A stretch of 43,027 bases of DNA from positions 1 through 43,027 of the forward strand of contig JAVVEE010000013.1 in assembly GCA_032251315.1 (NCBI GenBank), in the 5' to 3' direction. The DNA is from LH-M37 sp032251315. GTDB taxonomy: Bacteria; Pseudomonadota; Gammaproteobacteria; SZUA-229. Under the pieces are notes generated by a model. It ran no database searches and was not told the DNA's origin. It saw nothing but the letters and a program-made list of their open reading frames with translations. This document shows positions 25,622 to 34,900 of this stretch, one piece after another. Numbering within the stretch: the stretch's first letter is position 1; every line of letters starts with the position of its first letter. Both the position numbers and the translations under genes were made by a program.

Positions 25622-26953
25622 TCAAGCCGCCGCAACCGCATCGGCAATTTTCTGCGTGAGCGTATTAACCAGCACTTCGTCCTCACTTTCCACCATGACC
25701 CGAATCAACGGCTCGGTGCCTGACGCCCGCAGCAACACTCTACCCTGCCCCTGCAGCTGCGTTTCAGCCTGCAGCACCGCAAGTTTCACCGCATCGGATT
25801 CGAGCGGACGGCTGTGGCCATTGAGTGCGACATTGATCATCAGCATCGGCATTTTTTTCACCCCTGCCCCGGCTTCACGCAAGGTCTGCCCGGATTCAGA
25901 CAGGTAGGACAAAACCTGCAGGGCGGAGACGATACCATCACCCGTGGTGGTCCGATCCAGACAGATAATGTGTCCTGATGACTCACCGCCCAGCATCCAG
26001 CCCTTCTCCTTGAGACGCTCGAGCACATAGCGATCACCTACATCGGCGCGTTCGAACTCCAGCCCCATGGCCTTGATCGCCAGCTCCAGTCCCATGTTGC
26101 TCATCAGGGTGCCGACCACGCCCTTAACATCGTCGCCGGCATGCAGCCGGGCGCGGGCGATGATATACAGCAGCTCATCGCCGTCAACCATCTCGCCTTC
26201 CGCATCCACCATAAGCATACGATCACCATCGCCATCCAGGGCAATACCCAGATCCGCACCCTGATGCACCACCACATGCTGCAAATGTTCCGGGTGGGTG
26301 GAACCGCGACCAGCATTAATGTTGATGCCATCGGGCTCTGCGCCTTCGCTGACCACATTGGCGCCCAGCTCCTCCAGCACCTGTGGCGCAATGTTGTAGG
26401 TGGCGCCATGCGCACAGTCAATGACGATATTCATGCCGGCAAGACTGCTCGCCAAAGGAATCGTCGCCTTACACGCCTCGATATAACGACCCTGCGCATC
26501 GGGTACGCGTTGCGCCTTACCCAGTTCGAACGAATCCGCCGTGGTCATTGGCGATTCAAACATGGCTTCGATCTGATACTCCAGTTCGTCGTCCAGTTTG
26601 CTGCCCTCAGGAGAGAAAAATTTCAGGCCGTTATCATAGAAAGGATTATGCGAAGCACTGATAACCACACCCGCCGAGGCATGCAGTGTGCGCGTCAGAT
26701 AAGCCACCCCCGGCGTGGGCATCGGCCCCAACAAACGCACATCGACCCCGGCCGCAGACAACCCCGCCTCCAGCGCCGATTCAAACATATAACCTGAAAT
26801 ACGCGTATCTTTGCCAATCACCACCAGCTTCCTGCCCTGACTCGCCAGCACCCTGCCCACGGCCCAACCCAACTTGAGCACCTGATCTGCGGTCATCAAA
26901 CCTTCACCGACCTTGCCGCGAATACCGTCCGTGCCGAAATATTTTTTTGTCAT
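25622..26953 (-). CDS. glmM: Phosphoglucosamine mutase
   Basis: Converts glucosamine-6-phosphate to glucosamine-1-phosphate for UDP-GlcNAc, peptidoglycan and LPS. 443 aa from ATG 26953 (MTKKYFGTDGIRGKVGEG); 19 further in-frame codons upstream look non-coding. The active-site phosphoserine is Ser101 in VISASHNPF, the metal-binding loop is DGDGDR (239-244), and the phosphate-binding loop is RASGTEPLIRVMVE near the C-terminus. Part of the ftsH-folP-glmM group, though a repeat element lies between it and folP. Confidence 0.97.
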   Translation of the reverse strand: MTKKYFGTDGIRGKVGEGLMTADQVLKLGWAVGRVLASQGRKLVVIGKDTRISGYMFESALEAGLSAAGVDVRLLGPMPTPGVAYLTRTLHASAGVVISASHNPFYDNGLKFFSPEGSKLDDELEYQIEAMFESPMTTADSFELGKAQRVPDAQGRYIEACKATIPLASSLAGMNIVIDCAHGATYNIAPQVLEELGANVVSEGAEPDGININAGRGSTHPEHLQHVVVHQGADLGIALDGDGDRMLMVDAEGEMVDGDELLYIIARARLHAGDDVKGVVGTLMSNMGLELAIKAMGLEFERADVGDRYVLERLKEKGWMLGGESSGHIICLDRTTTGDGIVSALQVLSYLSESGQTLREAGAGVKKMPMLMINVALNGHSRPLESDAVKLAVLQAETQLQGQGRVLLRASGTEPLIRVMVESEDEVLVNTLTQKIADAVAAA

Positions 26954-27035
26954 AGTTATGCTTTCTTGCTCAATTATTAAAATGAAATATTTTGAGTATG
27001 ATATCCGCAAAAGCTATCAAAAACGAAAATTAATG

Positions 27036-27194
27036 TCCGCAGATGAGCGCAGATAAAAAACCTTTAAAAACACCAGTCCGCGAAAGACACCAAGGACGCG
27101 AAGAGCAAAAGATTAACCGTTTAAAAGGTTTTTTTGCGTCCTTGGCGTTTTTCGCGGATATAGACTTTGACTTTACCTGCATTACATCTGCGAA
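27036..27194. repeat. Double-palindrome dispersed repeat, copy A
   Basis: Two nested inverted repeats. Inner: 27077-27158, arms TCCGCGAAAGACACCAAGG and its mirror GCGTTTTTCGCGGA side, two mismatches over 23 bases, with a loop rich in A and T runs. Outer: TCCGCAGATGAGCGCAGATAAA-type sequence (27036-27057) mirrored less perfectly at 27167-27194. It lies on the 3' side of folP, in the folP-glmM gap. No coding potential. Confidence 0.85.
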
Positions 27195-27212
27195 TTATTT
27201 GCCCTAAAGACC

Positions 27213-28040
27213 TTAACCCAGCACCCTGCAAAGCTCTAAAGCGTCCCGCGTTTCGGCGACATCGTGCACCCGGAACCATCGCGCCCCTTTACCGTAGGCA
27301 ATCACGGCGGCAGCCACACTGCCAATGACGCGCTGCTCAACCGGTCGATCGAGAATCGTGCCCAGCATGCTTTTACGCGAAACCCCGATTAACACCGGGA
27401 AATCCAGCGCACAGAGTTCTTGCAGTCGCGAAAACAGCTCAATATTATGCTCCAGCGATTTACCAAAGCCGAAACCGGGGTCGAGCAGTATCCGCTCCGC
27501 AGTGATACCGGCCTCCATGCAGCATTTCGCCCTGGCCAGCAAAAAATCACGCACCTCAATTACCACATCTGAATATACCGGGCTCTGCTGCATGGTGCGC
27601 GGCTCACCCTGCATATGCATCAAACACACCGGCACACCCAGCTCGGCACAGCACGCCACCGCACCTTCAGCCCGCAAGGCATTAACGTCATTGACCAGGT
27701 TCGCCCCAGCCCGCACGGCGGCAGCCATCACCTCCGGCTTGCTGGTGTCGATCGAAACCTGAACTTCGCACTGCCGGCGAATGGCCTCAATCACCGGCAC
27801 CACCCTTTCAATCTCCTGCTCCGCATTCACCGGTTGTGCCCCCGGACGCGTGGACTCACCGCCCACATCAATCACCTGTGCACCCTCAGCCCGCATCGCC
27901 AGCGCACGCGCCACAGCGGCATCGACACGATCATACGCGCCGCCATCAGAAAACGAATCCGGCGTAACGTTCAGGATACCCATAATCACCGGTTCATCAC
28001 CCGCCATTAACTGAGCTATTGTTAAAGTTGTAGCACTCAT
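27213..28040 (-). CDS. folP: Dihydropteroate synthase
   Basis: Joins p-aminobenzoate to the hydroxymethyl-dihydropterin pyrophosphate in folate synthesis; sulfonamide target. TIM barrel with the family signatures ILNVTPDSFSDGG, VIDVGGESTRPGA, LLDPGFGFGKSLEHN and a C-terminal RVHDVAETRDAL. 275 aa from ATG 28040; a GTG two codons upstream is equally possible, as neither has a strong ribosome-binding site. Follows ftsH as in E. coli, but here 482 non-coding bases packed with palindromes separate the two. Confidence 0.96.
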   Translation of the reverse strand: MSATTLTIAQLMAGDEPVIMGILNVTPDSFSDGGAYDRVDAAVARALAMRAEGAQVIDVGGESTRPGAQPVNAEQEIERVVPVIEAIRRQCEVQVSIDTSKPEVMAAAVRAGANLVNDVNALRAEGAVACCAELGVPVCLMHMQGEPRTMQQSPVYSDVVIEVRDFLLARAKCCMEAGITAERILLDPGFGFGKSLEHNIELFSRLQELCALDFPVLIGVSRKSMLGTILDRPVEQRVIGSVAAAVIAYGKGARWFRVHDVAETRDALELCRVLG

Positions 28041-28121
28041 ACTCACGCCATAAAAAAGCCGAAGCCGGAAGGCACTAACTTAAGCGCTTTCGCCCACAAA
28101 CTCAAACGCCGGACAGGAAAA

Positions 28122-28285
28122 TTTCAAGATCGTAATATCTTGAAAACATACTATTGAGTTACATGGAAAGGATACCCTTCAATCAAGACGCGCTGAGAAT
28201 ACATCCGTGTACGCTCGGCAGCAGCATCCCTGCTGCTGACGGTCTTGATTGAAGGGTATCCTTTCCATGCGTTTTGTTAGTATGT
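28122..28285. repeat. REP-like palindrome with 28-bp perfect arms, plus adjacent hairpin
   Basis: 28162-28189 and 28242-28269 are exact reverse complements over 28 bp (outer ends CATGGAAAGG...CCTTTCCATG). The 52-base middle contains another hairpin, CAGCAG-CATCC-CTGCTG. An outer pair, ACATACTA (28146-28153) and TAGTATGT (28278-28285), extends the symmetry. Directly to the left is a separate nine-pair hairpin (28122-28145, TTTCAAGAT/ATCTTGAAA). No ORF. It sits between folP and ftsH and touches repeat copy B. Confidence 0.85.
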
Positions 28286-28450
28286 CCATATATGAACGCA
28301 GATAAAAACCTAAAAACACAAGTCCGCGAAAGACGCGAAGAACGCCAAAAAACCTTTTTAAACTATTAATCTTTTGCTCTTTTCGCGTCCTTCGCGTTTT
28401 TCGCGGATATATGTTTTGATTTTGACCCCTTATCTGTGTTCATCTGCGGA
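28285..28450. repeat. Double-palindrome dispersed repeat, copy B
   Basis: Inner palindrome 28323-28407 (TCCGCGAAAGACGCGAAG ... CGCGTTTTTCGCGGA) and outer arms from 28285 (ATATGAACGCAGATAAA) to 28450 (ATCTGTGTTCATCTGCGGA). Same family as copy A, on the 3' side of ftsH beyond its terminator. The 28041-28522 interval holds this, the 28-bp palindrome and the ftsH terminator, and no gene. Confidence 0.85.
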
Positions 28451-28475
28451 CTATTTTTATCCATAACGCGAACGC

Positions 28476-28503
28476 AAAAAAGGAGGCCGAAGCCCCCTTT
28501 TTT
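28476..28503 (-). terminator. Rho-independent terminator after ftsH
   Basis: Minus strand: GGGGGC-TTCG-GCCTCC followed by six T, preceded by six A. The loop is the extra-stable C(UUCG)G tetraloop. It lies 20 bases past the ftsH stop, so folP probably needs another promoter or read-through. Confidence 0.92.
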
Positions 28504-28522
28504 ATATCACCTTACAAGACGA

Positions 28523-30460
28523 TCAATGCTGACCCGCAGGGCCGCCGATTTTTCCGTCGGATTTCTTATCCGCATCCGACTCGGCAGTCTCCGGCTTTGT
28601 AGAATCATCGCCGCCTCTGTCATCCGTATCCACCCAGTCCTGAGGCGGTGGTGGCACCTTGCCTTCCATCAGGGCATCAATCTGAGCTGCATCGATTGTC
28701 TCGTACTTCATCAAAGCATCAGCCATCATGTGCAGGACGTTAATGCGCTCGGTCAGAATGTTTTTCGCCCGTTCATAGTTGCGATCGATAAATGCCCGAA
28801 TCTCTTCATCGATGATGCGCGCGGTATCGTCAGCCATGTTCTTGTGCTGCGTAACCGAACGCCCCAGAAAGACCTCGCCTTCATCTTCAGAGTACGTCAA
28901 AGGCCCCAGGCGCTCGGACAAACCCCATTTTGTAACCATGTTACGTGCGATGGCTGTCGCGCGCTCAATGTCGTTTGACGCGCCGGTGGTGACTTTTTCC
29001 GCCCCCATCACCAGCTCTTCAGCCAGGCGTCCGCCAAATAAACTGGAGATCATGCTTTCCAGCTTTTGCTTGCTCTGGCTGTAACTGTCTTCCAGCGGCA
29101 GGAACATGGTCACACCCAGCGCACGTCCACGCGGAATGATGCTGACTTTATAGACCGGATCGTGCTCCGGCACCATGCGCCCGACAATCGCGTGTCCCGC
29201 CTCATGGTAGGCCGTATTGCGTTTTTCCGCTTCTGACATCACCATGGAGCGGCGTTCGCTGCCCATCATGATCTTGTCTTTGGCGCGCTCAAAGTGCGAC
29301 ATATTCACATCTTTGCTATTCTCGCGCGCTGCAAACAGCGCGGCTTCGTTTACCAGATTCGCCAGATCCGCACCGGAGAATCCCGGTGTGCCGCGCGCAA
29401 TAATGGATGGCTTCACGTCTTCCGCTGACGGCACTTTACGAATGTGCACCTTTAGAATCTGCTCGCGACCGCGAATATCCGGCAACGGCACCACCACCTG
29501 ACGGTCGAAACGACCGGGGCGCAGTAAAGCCGGGTCGAGCACGTCGGGACGGTTGGTAGCGGCAATCACGATCACGCCCTCGTTACCTTCAAAACCGTCC
29601 ATCTCAACCAGCAGCTGGTTCAGGGTCTGCTCACGCTCATCGTGACCACCACCGACACCGGCGCCACGATGGCGACCGACGGCATCGATCTCGTCGATAA
29701 AAATAATACAGGGGGCATGTTTTTTGGCGGTTTCGAACATGTCGCGTACCCGCGACGCACCGACACCGACAAACATTTCCACAAAATCCGAACCCGAAAT
29801 AGTGAAGAAAGGCACCTTGGCCTCGCCCGCAATGGCTCTGGCCAGCAGGGTTTTACCGGTACCGGGCGAGCCCATCATCAGCACGCCGCTGGGGATCTTG
29901 CCGCCCAGCTTCTGGAATTTGGTCGGGTCTTTCAAAAACTCAACCAGTTCAACCACCTCCTCCTTGGCCTCTTCGGCACCGGCGACATCTTCAAAAGTCA
30001 CCTTGATCTGGTCTTCGCCCAGCATGCGCGCCTTGCTTTTGCCAAAGGACATCGCGCCGCGACCACCGCCACCGCCCTGCATCTGACGCATGAAGAAAAT
30101 CCAGACACCGATGAGCAACAAGAACGGGAACCAGGAAATGAGTATCTGCACCCAGATGGACTGCCCTTCCGGCGGCGCGGCCTCAATTTCCACATTGTGC
30201 TGGAGCAGGTCGCCGATCATGGCGGTATTATCAGTCTCCGGGCTATAGGTGCTGAATGCGGCACCCGTTCCCAGTTTGCCCTTGACCTCCTTACCGTTTA
30301 TCTTGACCTGGCTGACCTCGCCCTGCTTCACCATTTCGATAAAGGCGGAATAAGGGATGGATTGCACAGGCGCGGTGGGTTTACTGAAATTGTTGAACAC
30401 CGACAGCAATACAATTGCAATCACAGCCCACAACACCAGATTTTTAGCGAGATCGTTCAA
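28523..30460 (-). CDS. ftsH: ATP-dependent zinc metalloprotease FtsH
   Basis: Inner-membrane AAA+ protease degrading unassembled membrane proteins and regulators such as LpxC. 645 aa: TM1 (about 8-24), periplasmic domain, TM2 (about 104-124), AAA module with Walker A GSPGTGKT (197-204), Walker B FIDEID (254-259) and second region of homology ATNRPDVLDPALLRPGRFDR, then the zinc site HEAGH (419-423). The start is TTG 30460 with GGAG six bases upstream; the resulting MNDLAKNLVLW matches the family N-terminus and there is no nearby ATG. Follows rlmE by 46 bases, as in E. coli. Confidence 0.97.
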   Translation of the reverse strand: MNDLAKNLVLWAVIAIVLLSVFNNFSKPTAPVQSIPYSAFIEMVKQGEVSQVKINGKEVKGKLGTGAAFSTYSPETDNTAMIGDLLQHNVEIEAAPPEGQSIWVQILISWFPFLLLIGVWIFFMRQMQGGGGGRGAMSFGKSKARMLGEDQIKVTFEDVAGAEEAKEEVVELVEFLKDPTKFQKLGGKIPSGVLMMGSPGTGKTLLARAIAGEAKVPFFTISGSDFVEMFVGVGASRVRDMFETAKKHAPCIIFIDEIDAVGRHRGAGVGGGHDEREQTLNQLLVEMDGFEGNEGVIVIAATNRPDVLDPALLRPGRFDRQVVVPLPDIRGREQILKVHIRKVPSAEDVKPSIIARGTPGFSGADLANLVNEAALFAARENSKDVNMSHFERAKDKIMMGSERRSMVMSEAEKRNTAYHEAGHAIVGRMVPEHDPVYKVSIIPRGRALGVTMFLPLEDSYSQSKQKLESMISSLFGGRLAEELVMGAEKVTTGASNDIERATAIARNMVTKWGLSERLGPLTYSEDEGEVFLGRSVTQHKNMADDTARIIDEEIRAFIDRNYERAKNILTERINVLHMMADALMKYETIDAAQIDALMEGKVPPPPQDWVDTDDRGGDDSTKPETAESDADKKSDGKIGGPAGQH

Positions 30461-30506
30461 TTAATACTCCAAATTAGCTTGACTATATTAGCCGTGATTA
30501 ACGTTA

Positions 30507-31127
30507 CTATAATTTATAACCGGTGGCCAGTGCGTATATTTCCCGGCTTCTCGCTCTCGAAGCTTTCGGTTTTCGTACCACCACCTTTGAAAAATTCTGT
30601 TTCATGGCCTGATGATAGTCATCAAAGCCCTCGCCCTGAAAGAGCTTGACCAGTAAAGCACCGCCCGGTTTGAGCATACGCTGAGCCAAATCCAGCGCCA
30701 GCTCGGCCAGATAGTAGGCGCGCGGAATATCAACCACATCCATACCACTTATATTGGGGGCCATATCCGAAAAAACAAGGTCTGCTTTATCCTCGCCCAT
30801 AGCCTGCACCAAATTATTAAGCGCTTCATCCTCCCTGAAATCACCTTCTATGATGTGTACGCCGGCAATTGGTTCCATCGGCAGAATGTCGAGCGCGATC
30901 ATCCGGCCCTTCTTGCCCACCAGTTTAACCGCATATTCCGACCAGCCCCCGGGCGCAGCGCCGAGGTCAATCACCGTCATACCGGGTTTTATCAGGCGGT
31001 CTTTTTCCTGAATTTCGATCAACTTGTAAATCGCGCGCGAGCGGTAGCCGTCCTTCTGGGCACGCTGAACATATTCGTCATCGAAATGCTCTTTTAGCCA
31101 CTTTTTACTGCTCTTACTGCGACTCAT
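30507..31127 (-). CDS. rlmE: 23S rRNA (uridine(2552)-2'-O)-methyltransferase
   Basis: SAM-dependent methylation of U2552 in the A loop of 23S rRNA during 50S assembly. 206 aa, Rossmann-fold with VIDLGAAPGGWSEYAV for SAM. The catalytic tetrad is visible at Lys35, Asp121 (FSDMAPN), Lys161 (GALLVKLFQG) and Glu196 (SREIYAL), equivalent to Lys38/Asp124/Lys164/Glu199 in E. coli. Divergent from yhbY across a 52-base gap. Confidence 0.97.
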   Translation of the reverse strand: MSRSKSSKKWLKEHFDDEYVQRAQKDGYRSRAIYKLIEIQEKDRLIKPGMTVIDLGAAPGGWSEYAVKLVGKKGRMIALDILPMEPIAGVHIIEGDFREDEALNNLVQAMGEDKADLVFSDMAPNISGMDVVDIPRAYYLAELALDLAQRMLKPGGALLVKLFQGEGFDDYHQAMKQNFSKVVVRKPKASRARSREIYALATGYKL

Positions 31128-31155
31128 CTACGGTAACTCATGATATAGTTCGACA

Positions 31156-31163
31156 ATTATAAT
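31156..31163. promoter_or_regulatory. Overlapping -10 boxes for divergent rlmE and yhbY
   Basis: The sequence AATTATAATT contains a perfect TATAAT on both strands (plus 31158-31163, minus 31156-31161) in the 52-base gap. Neither direction has a good -35 at standard spacing. If used, the yhbY leader would be only about ten bases with no Shine-Dalgarno. Confidence 0.35.
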
Positions 31164-31179
31164 TTCGGCTTTTCAATTT

Positions 31180-31473
31180 ATGTCTTTAACCAAAAACCAG
31201 CTTAAACATCTACGCGGCCTCTGCCACTCACTCAACCCTGTCGTCCGGATTGGACAGAAAGGCCTGACCGACGAAGTGCTCAGCGAACTCGAAATCGCAC
31301 TGAATCATCACGAGCTGGTCAAGATTAAAGTCTCGGTCGATGACCGGGAAGCGAGGCAGGAGTTAATAGAACAAATTTGCGCACAAAGCGGATCAGAAAA
31401 AGTGCAGGTCATCGGCAAAACCGTGTCCGTCTACCGCCGCAACGAAAACGACCCGGTTATTGAACTGCCATAA
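31180..31473 (+). CDS. yhbY: CRM-domain RNA-binding protein YhbY
   Basis: 97 aa, single CRM (chloroplast RNA splicing and ribosome maturation) domain; associates with pre-50S particles. The pattern LTKNQLKHLRGLCHSLNPVVRIGQKGLTDEVLSELEIAL (in parts) and the loop VRIGQKG are diagnostic. The only supported plus-strand gene in the window, divergent from rlmE as in E. coli, and convergent with greA, 29 bases from its stop. No intrinsic terminator is visible between the two. Confidence 0.95.
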   Translation: MSLTKNQLKHLRGLCHSLNPVVRIGQKGLTDEVLSELEIALNHHELVKIKVSVDDREARQELIEQICAQSGSEKVQVIGKTVSVYRRNENDPVIELP

Positions 31474-31502
31474 AAACCCACTCGCACCCGACCCGGCAAA
31501 TA

Positions 31503-31979
31503 TTAGATATATTTGATTGAGACAATCTCAAGACTTCTCAAACCACCGGGAGTCTGCACATCGACCACATCACCCTCTTCCTTGCCGATCAGCGCGCGCG
31601 CAATGGGAGAGCTGATTGAGATCTTATTGAGCTTGATATCCGCCTCATCGTTACCCACGATCTGATAGGTCACTTCAGCACCGGTATCGTCATCGGCCAC
31701 TACCACGGTCGAACCGAAAACCACTTTGCCGTTAGCATCAATTTTGGTGACATCAATAATGGTGGCATTACCGAGTTTGGATTCGATATCCTTGATCCGG
31801 CCTTCAATAAAACTCTGCTGATCACGGGCGGCGTGGTATTCGGCATTCTCTTTCAGGTCGCCGTGAGCACGTGCTTCCGCAATCGCCTCAATCACTTTAG
31901 GTCGTTCTACCGACTTCAAGTTCCTTAACTCATCCTGCAATCTCTCTGCACCATGAACGGTAATGGGCGCTTTATTCAT
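31503..31979 (-). CDS. greA: Transcription elongation factor GreA
   Basis: Stimulates transcript cleavage by backtracked RNA polymerase. 158 aa: N-terminal coiled coil (about 1-75) with the acidic tip AEYHAARDQQSFIEGRI region, and a C-terminal FKBP-like domain (YQIVGNDEADIKLNKISISSPIARALIGKEEGD in parts). ATG start 11 bases after carB. The carA-carB-greA order is common in gammaproteobacteria. Confidence 0.97.
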   Translation of the reverse strand: MNKAPITVHGAERLQDELRNLKSVERPKVIEAIAEARAHGDLKENAEYHAARDQQSFIEGRIKDIESKLGNATIIDVTKIDANGKVVFGSTVVVADDDTGAEVTYQIVGNDEADIKLNKISISSPIARALIGKEEGDVVDVQTPGGLRSLEIVSIKYI

Positions 31980-31990
31980 AGCTGTACTCC

Positions 31991-34900
31991 TTATGTATTT
32001 TTAACCAGTATCTCGGCATGCATATCTTGCAAGCGTGTCACGGTATTTTGCTCGAGGTACTTCAGGGCGCGGCAGGTTGCCTGCGCCCCGGCAATGGTTG
32101 TGGTGTAGCTGATTTTACCCTGTAGCGCCGAAGCCCGGATGGTGTAGGAATCGGCGATGGCTTTTTTGCCTTCTGAGGTATTAATAATAAAACTGATTTC
32201 GCCGTTCTTAATCATATCAACGATATGCGGACGGCCTTCGTAAACCTTGTTGACGAGTTTGCACTCTATGCCTGCGGCTTGCAATGCACGCCCGGTGCCT
32301 TTGGTTGCGACCAGTCCGAAGCCTCGCTCTGCCAGCTCTCGCCCCAGCTCCGTCGCTGCGACGCGATCACGGTCACGCACACTGATAAAGACATTACCGC
32401 CCGAGGGTAAAACGATGCCGGCACCCAGCTGCGCCTTGGCGAAAGCCATGCCGAAACTCTGCCCCAGCCCCATAACTTCGCCGGTGGATTTCATTTCCGG
32501 CCCCAGCAGAGGGTCCACGCCGGGGAATTTTACGAACGGGAACACCGACTCTTTCACGGCAAAAGTTTCGGGCACCACCTCTTCGGTGACTCCCTGCTCG
32601 GCCAGCGTTTTGCCGACCATGCAACGGGCCGCAATCTTGGCCAGCGGCACACCGGTCGCCTTGGAAACAAAAGGCACGGTGCGCGAGGCGCGTGGATTCA
32701 CTTCCAGCAGATAAATGTTGTCACCCTGAATCGCAAACTGAATATTCATCAGCCCGATCACATCCATTTTCAACGCCAGCTGGCAGGTCTGTTCGCGCAG
32801 GCGATCCTGAATTTCTTTCGACAAGGTGTAAGGCGGCAGTGAACAGGCTGAATCCCCCGAATGCACGCCCGCCTCCTCAATGTGCTCCATAATGCTGCCG
32901 ATCAACACCTGCTTGCCATCACAGATAGCGTCGACATCCACCTCGACCGCATCATCCAGAAAACGGTCCAGCAGTATCGGCGAGTCATTGGAAACATTGA
33001 CGGCGGTTTTCATGTAGCGCTTCAGGTCCGCCTCGTCATAAACGATTTCCATGGCACGGCCGCCCAGCACGTACGATGGCCGCACCACCAGTGGATAACC
33101 CACTTCCGCCGCCTGCGCAATCGCCTCTTCGGCGTTTCTGGCCAGACGATTTGGCGGCTGTTTAAGGCCCAGCTCATTCACCAGCTGCTGGAAGCGCTCA
33201 CGGTCTTCCGCCAGGTCGATGCAATCGGGAGTGGTGCCGATAATCGGCACGCCGGCCGCTTCCAGTGCACGCGCCAGTTTCAGCGGTGTCTGCCCGCCGT
33301 ATTGTACGATCACACCTTTGGGTTTTTCCTTATCCATCACCTCCAGCACATCTTCCAGGGTCAGCGGCTCAAAATAGAGGCGATCGGAAGTATCGTAATC
33401 GGTGGAGACCGTTTCCGGATTACAGTTGATCATGATGGTTTCATAGCCATCTTCGTGCATCGCCATCGCGGCGTGTACACAACAGTAGTCAAACTCGATG
33501 CCCTGACCGATGCGATTTGGCCCGCCACCCAGAACCACGATTTTGTCATTAGCGGTAGGCATCGACTCGCACTCTTCCTCGTAGGTCGAATACATATAGG
33601 CAGTGGAAGTCGAAAACTCAGCAGCGCAGGTATCAACACGCTTGAATACAGGCCGGATTTTCAGCGCATGGCGGTGCGCCCGCACCGCCTCTTCCTGCAA
33701 TCCCAGCGCGCGCGCCATCAGGCTGTCCGAAAAGCCTTTACGTTTCAGCTGGCGCAGCTCTTCGTAGTCCAGCGAAGCCAGCTTGCGTCCGATTAATGCC
33801 GTTTCCAGGGAAATCAGCTCTTCAATCTGGATCAGGAACCAGGGGTCGATTTTGGTCAGGTCAAAGATTCTTTCCAGACTGTAGCCGCGACGGAAAGCGT
33901 CACCGACATAAAGCAGGCGATCCGCACCGGCCAGACTCAATTCCCGATTAAGGGTTGAGGTGATGTCTTCTTCGGACATCGAAATATCCAGCACCGGACT
34001 CAGACCATCAATGTCCACTTCCAGTCCGCGCAAGGCTTTTTGCAGCGACTCCTGGAAGTTGCGGCCGATGGCCATGACTTCGCCCACCGACTTCATCTGC
34101 GTGGTCAGGCGGTTTTCCGCCTGTGGGAATTTCTCGAAAGTGAAACGGGGTATTTTGGTGACCACATAATCCATGGTCGGCTCGAACGAGACGGGCGTGG
34201 TGCCGCCGGTAATCTCGTTTTGCAGCTCGTCCAGGGTATAACCGATGGCCAGCTTGGCGGCCACTTTGGCAATGGGGAAACCGGTCGCTTTGGAGGCCAG
34301 TGCCGACGAACGCGAGACCCGCGGATTCATCTCGATAATGGTCATGCGGCCATCTTCAGGGTTCACCGAAAACTGCACGTTGGAGCCGCCGGTATCCACG
34401 CCGATTTTGCGCAGCACCGCAATCGAGGCATCACGCATACGCTGGTACTCTTTGTCCGTCAGCGTCTGCGCGGGCGCAACGGTAATGGAGTCGCCGGTGT
34501 GAATGCCCATGGGATCAAGATTTTCAATCGAGCAGATGATGATGCAGTTGTCCTTTTTGTCGCGCACCACCTCCATCTCGTATTCTTTCCAGCCGAGAAT
34601 GGACTCTTCAATCAGCAGCTCGTTAACGGGCGACAGATCCAGGCCCCGTTGGCAGATCTCTTCAAACTCATCCTTGTTGTAAGCGATACCGCCACCGCTA
34701 CCGCCCATGGTAAACGAGGGCCGGATAATGGTCGGAAAACCCACCATCGCCTGCACCTGATAAGCCTCTTCCATGCTATGTGCAATCGCCGCGCGCGGCA
34801 TGTCCAGGCCAATGGCCTCCATGGCGACTTTAAACTTTTCACGGTCTTCCGCCATGTTGATGGCGTCTTTATCCGCGCCGATCATTTCCACATTGAATTT

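Noticed and set aside
28048..28075. Terminator in front of folP (GGCTTCGGCTTTTTT on the minus strand)
   Set aside because: Only three or four pairs form in a continuous stem and the T run overlaps the folP leader; the true ftsH terminator is at 28476-28503.
30461..30506. Separate ftsH promoter in the rlmE-ftsH gap
   Set aside because: AT-rich hexamers occur but no -35/-10 pair at acceptable spacing; 46-base gap suggests co-transcription with rlmE.
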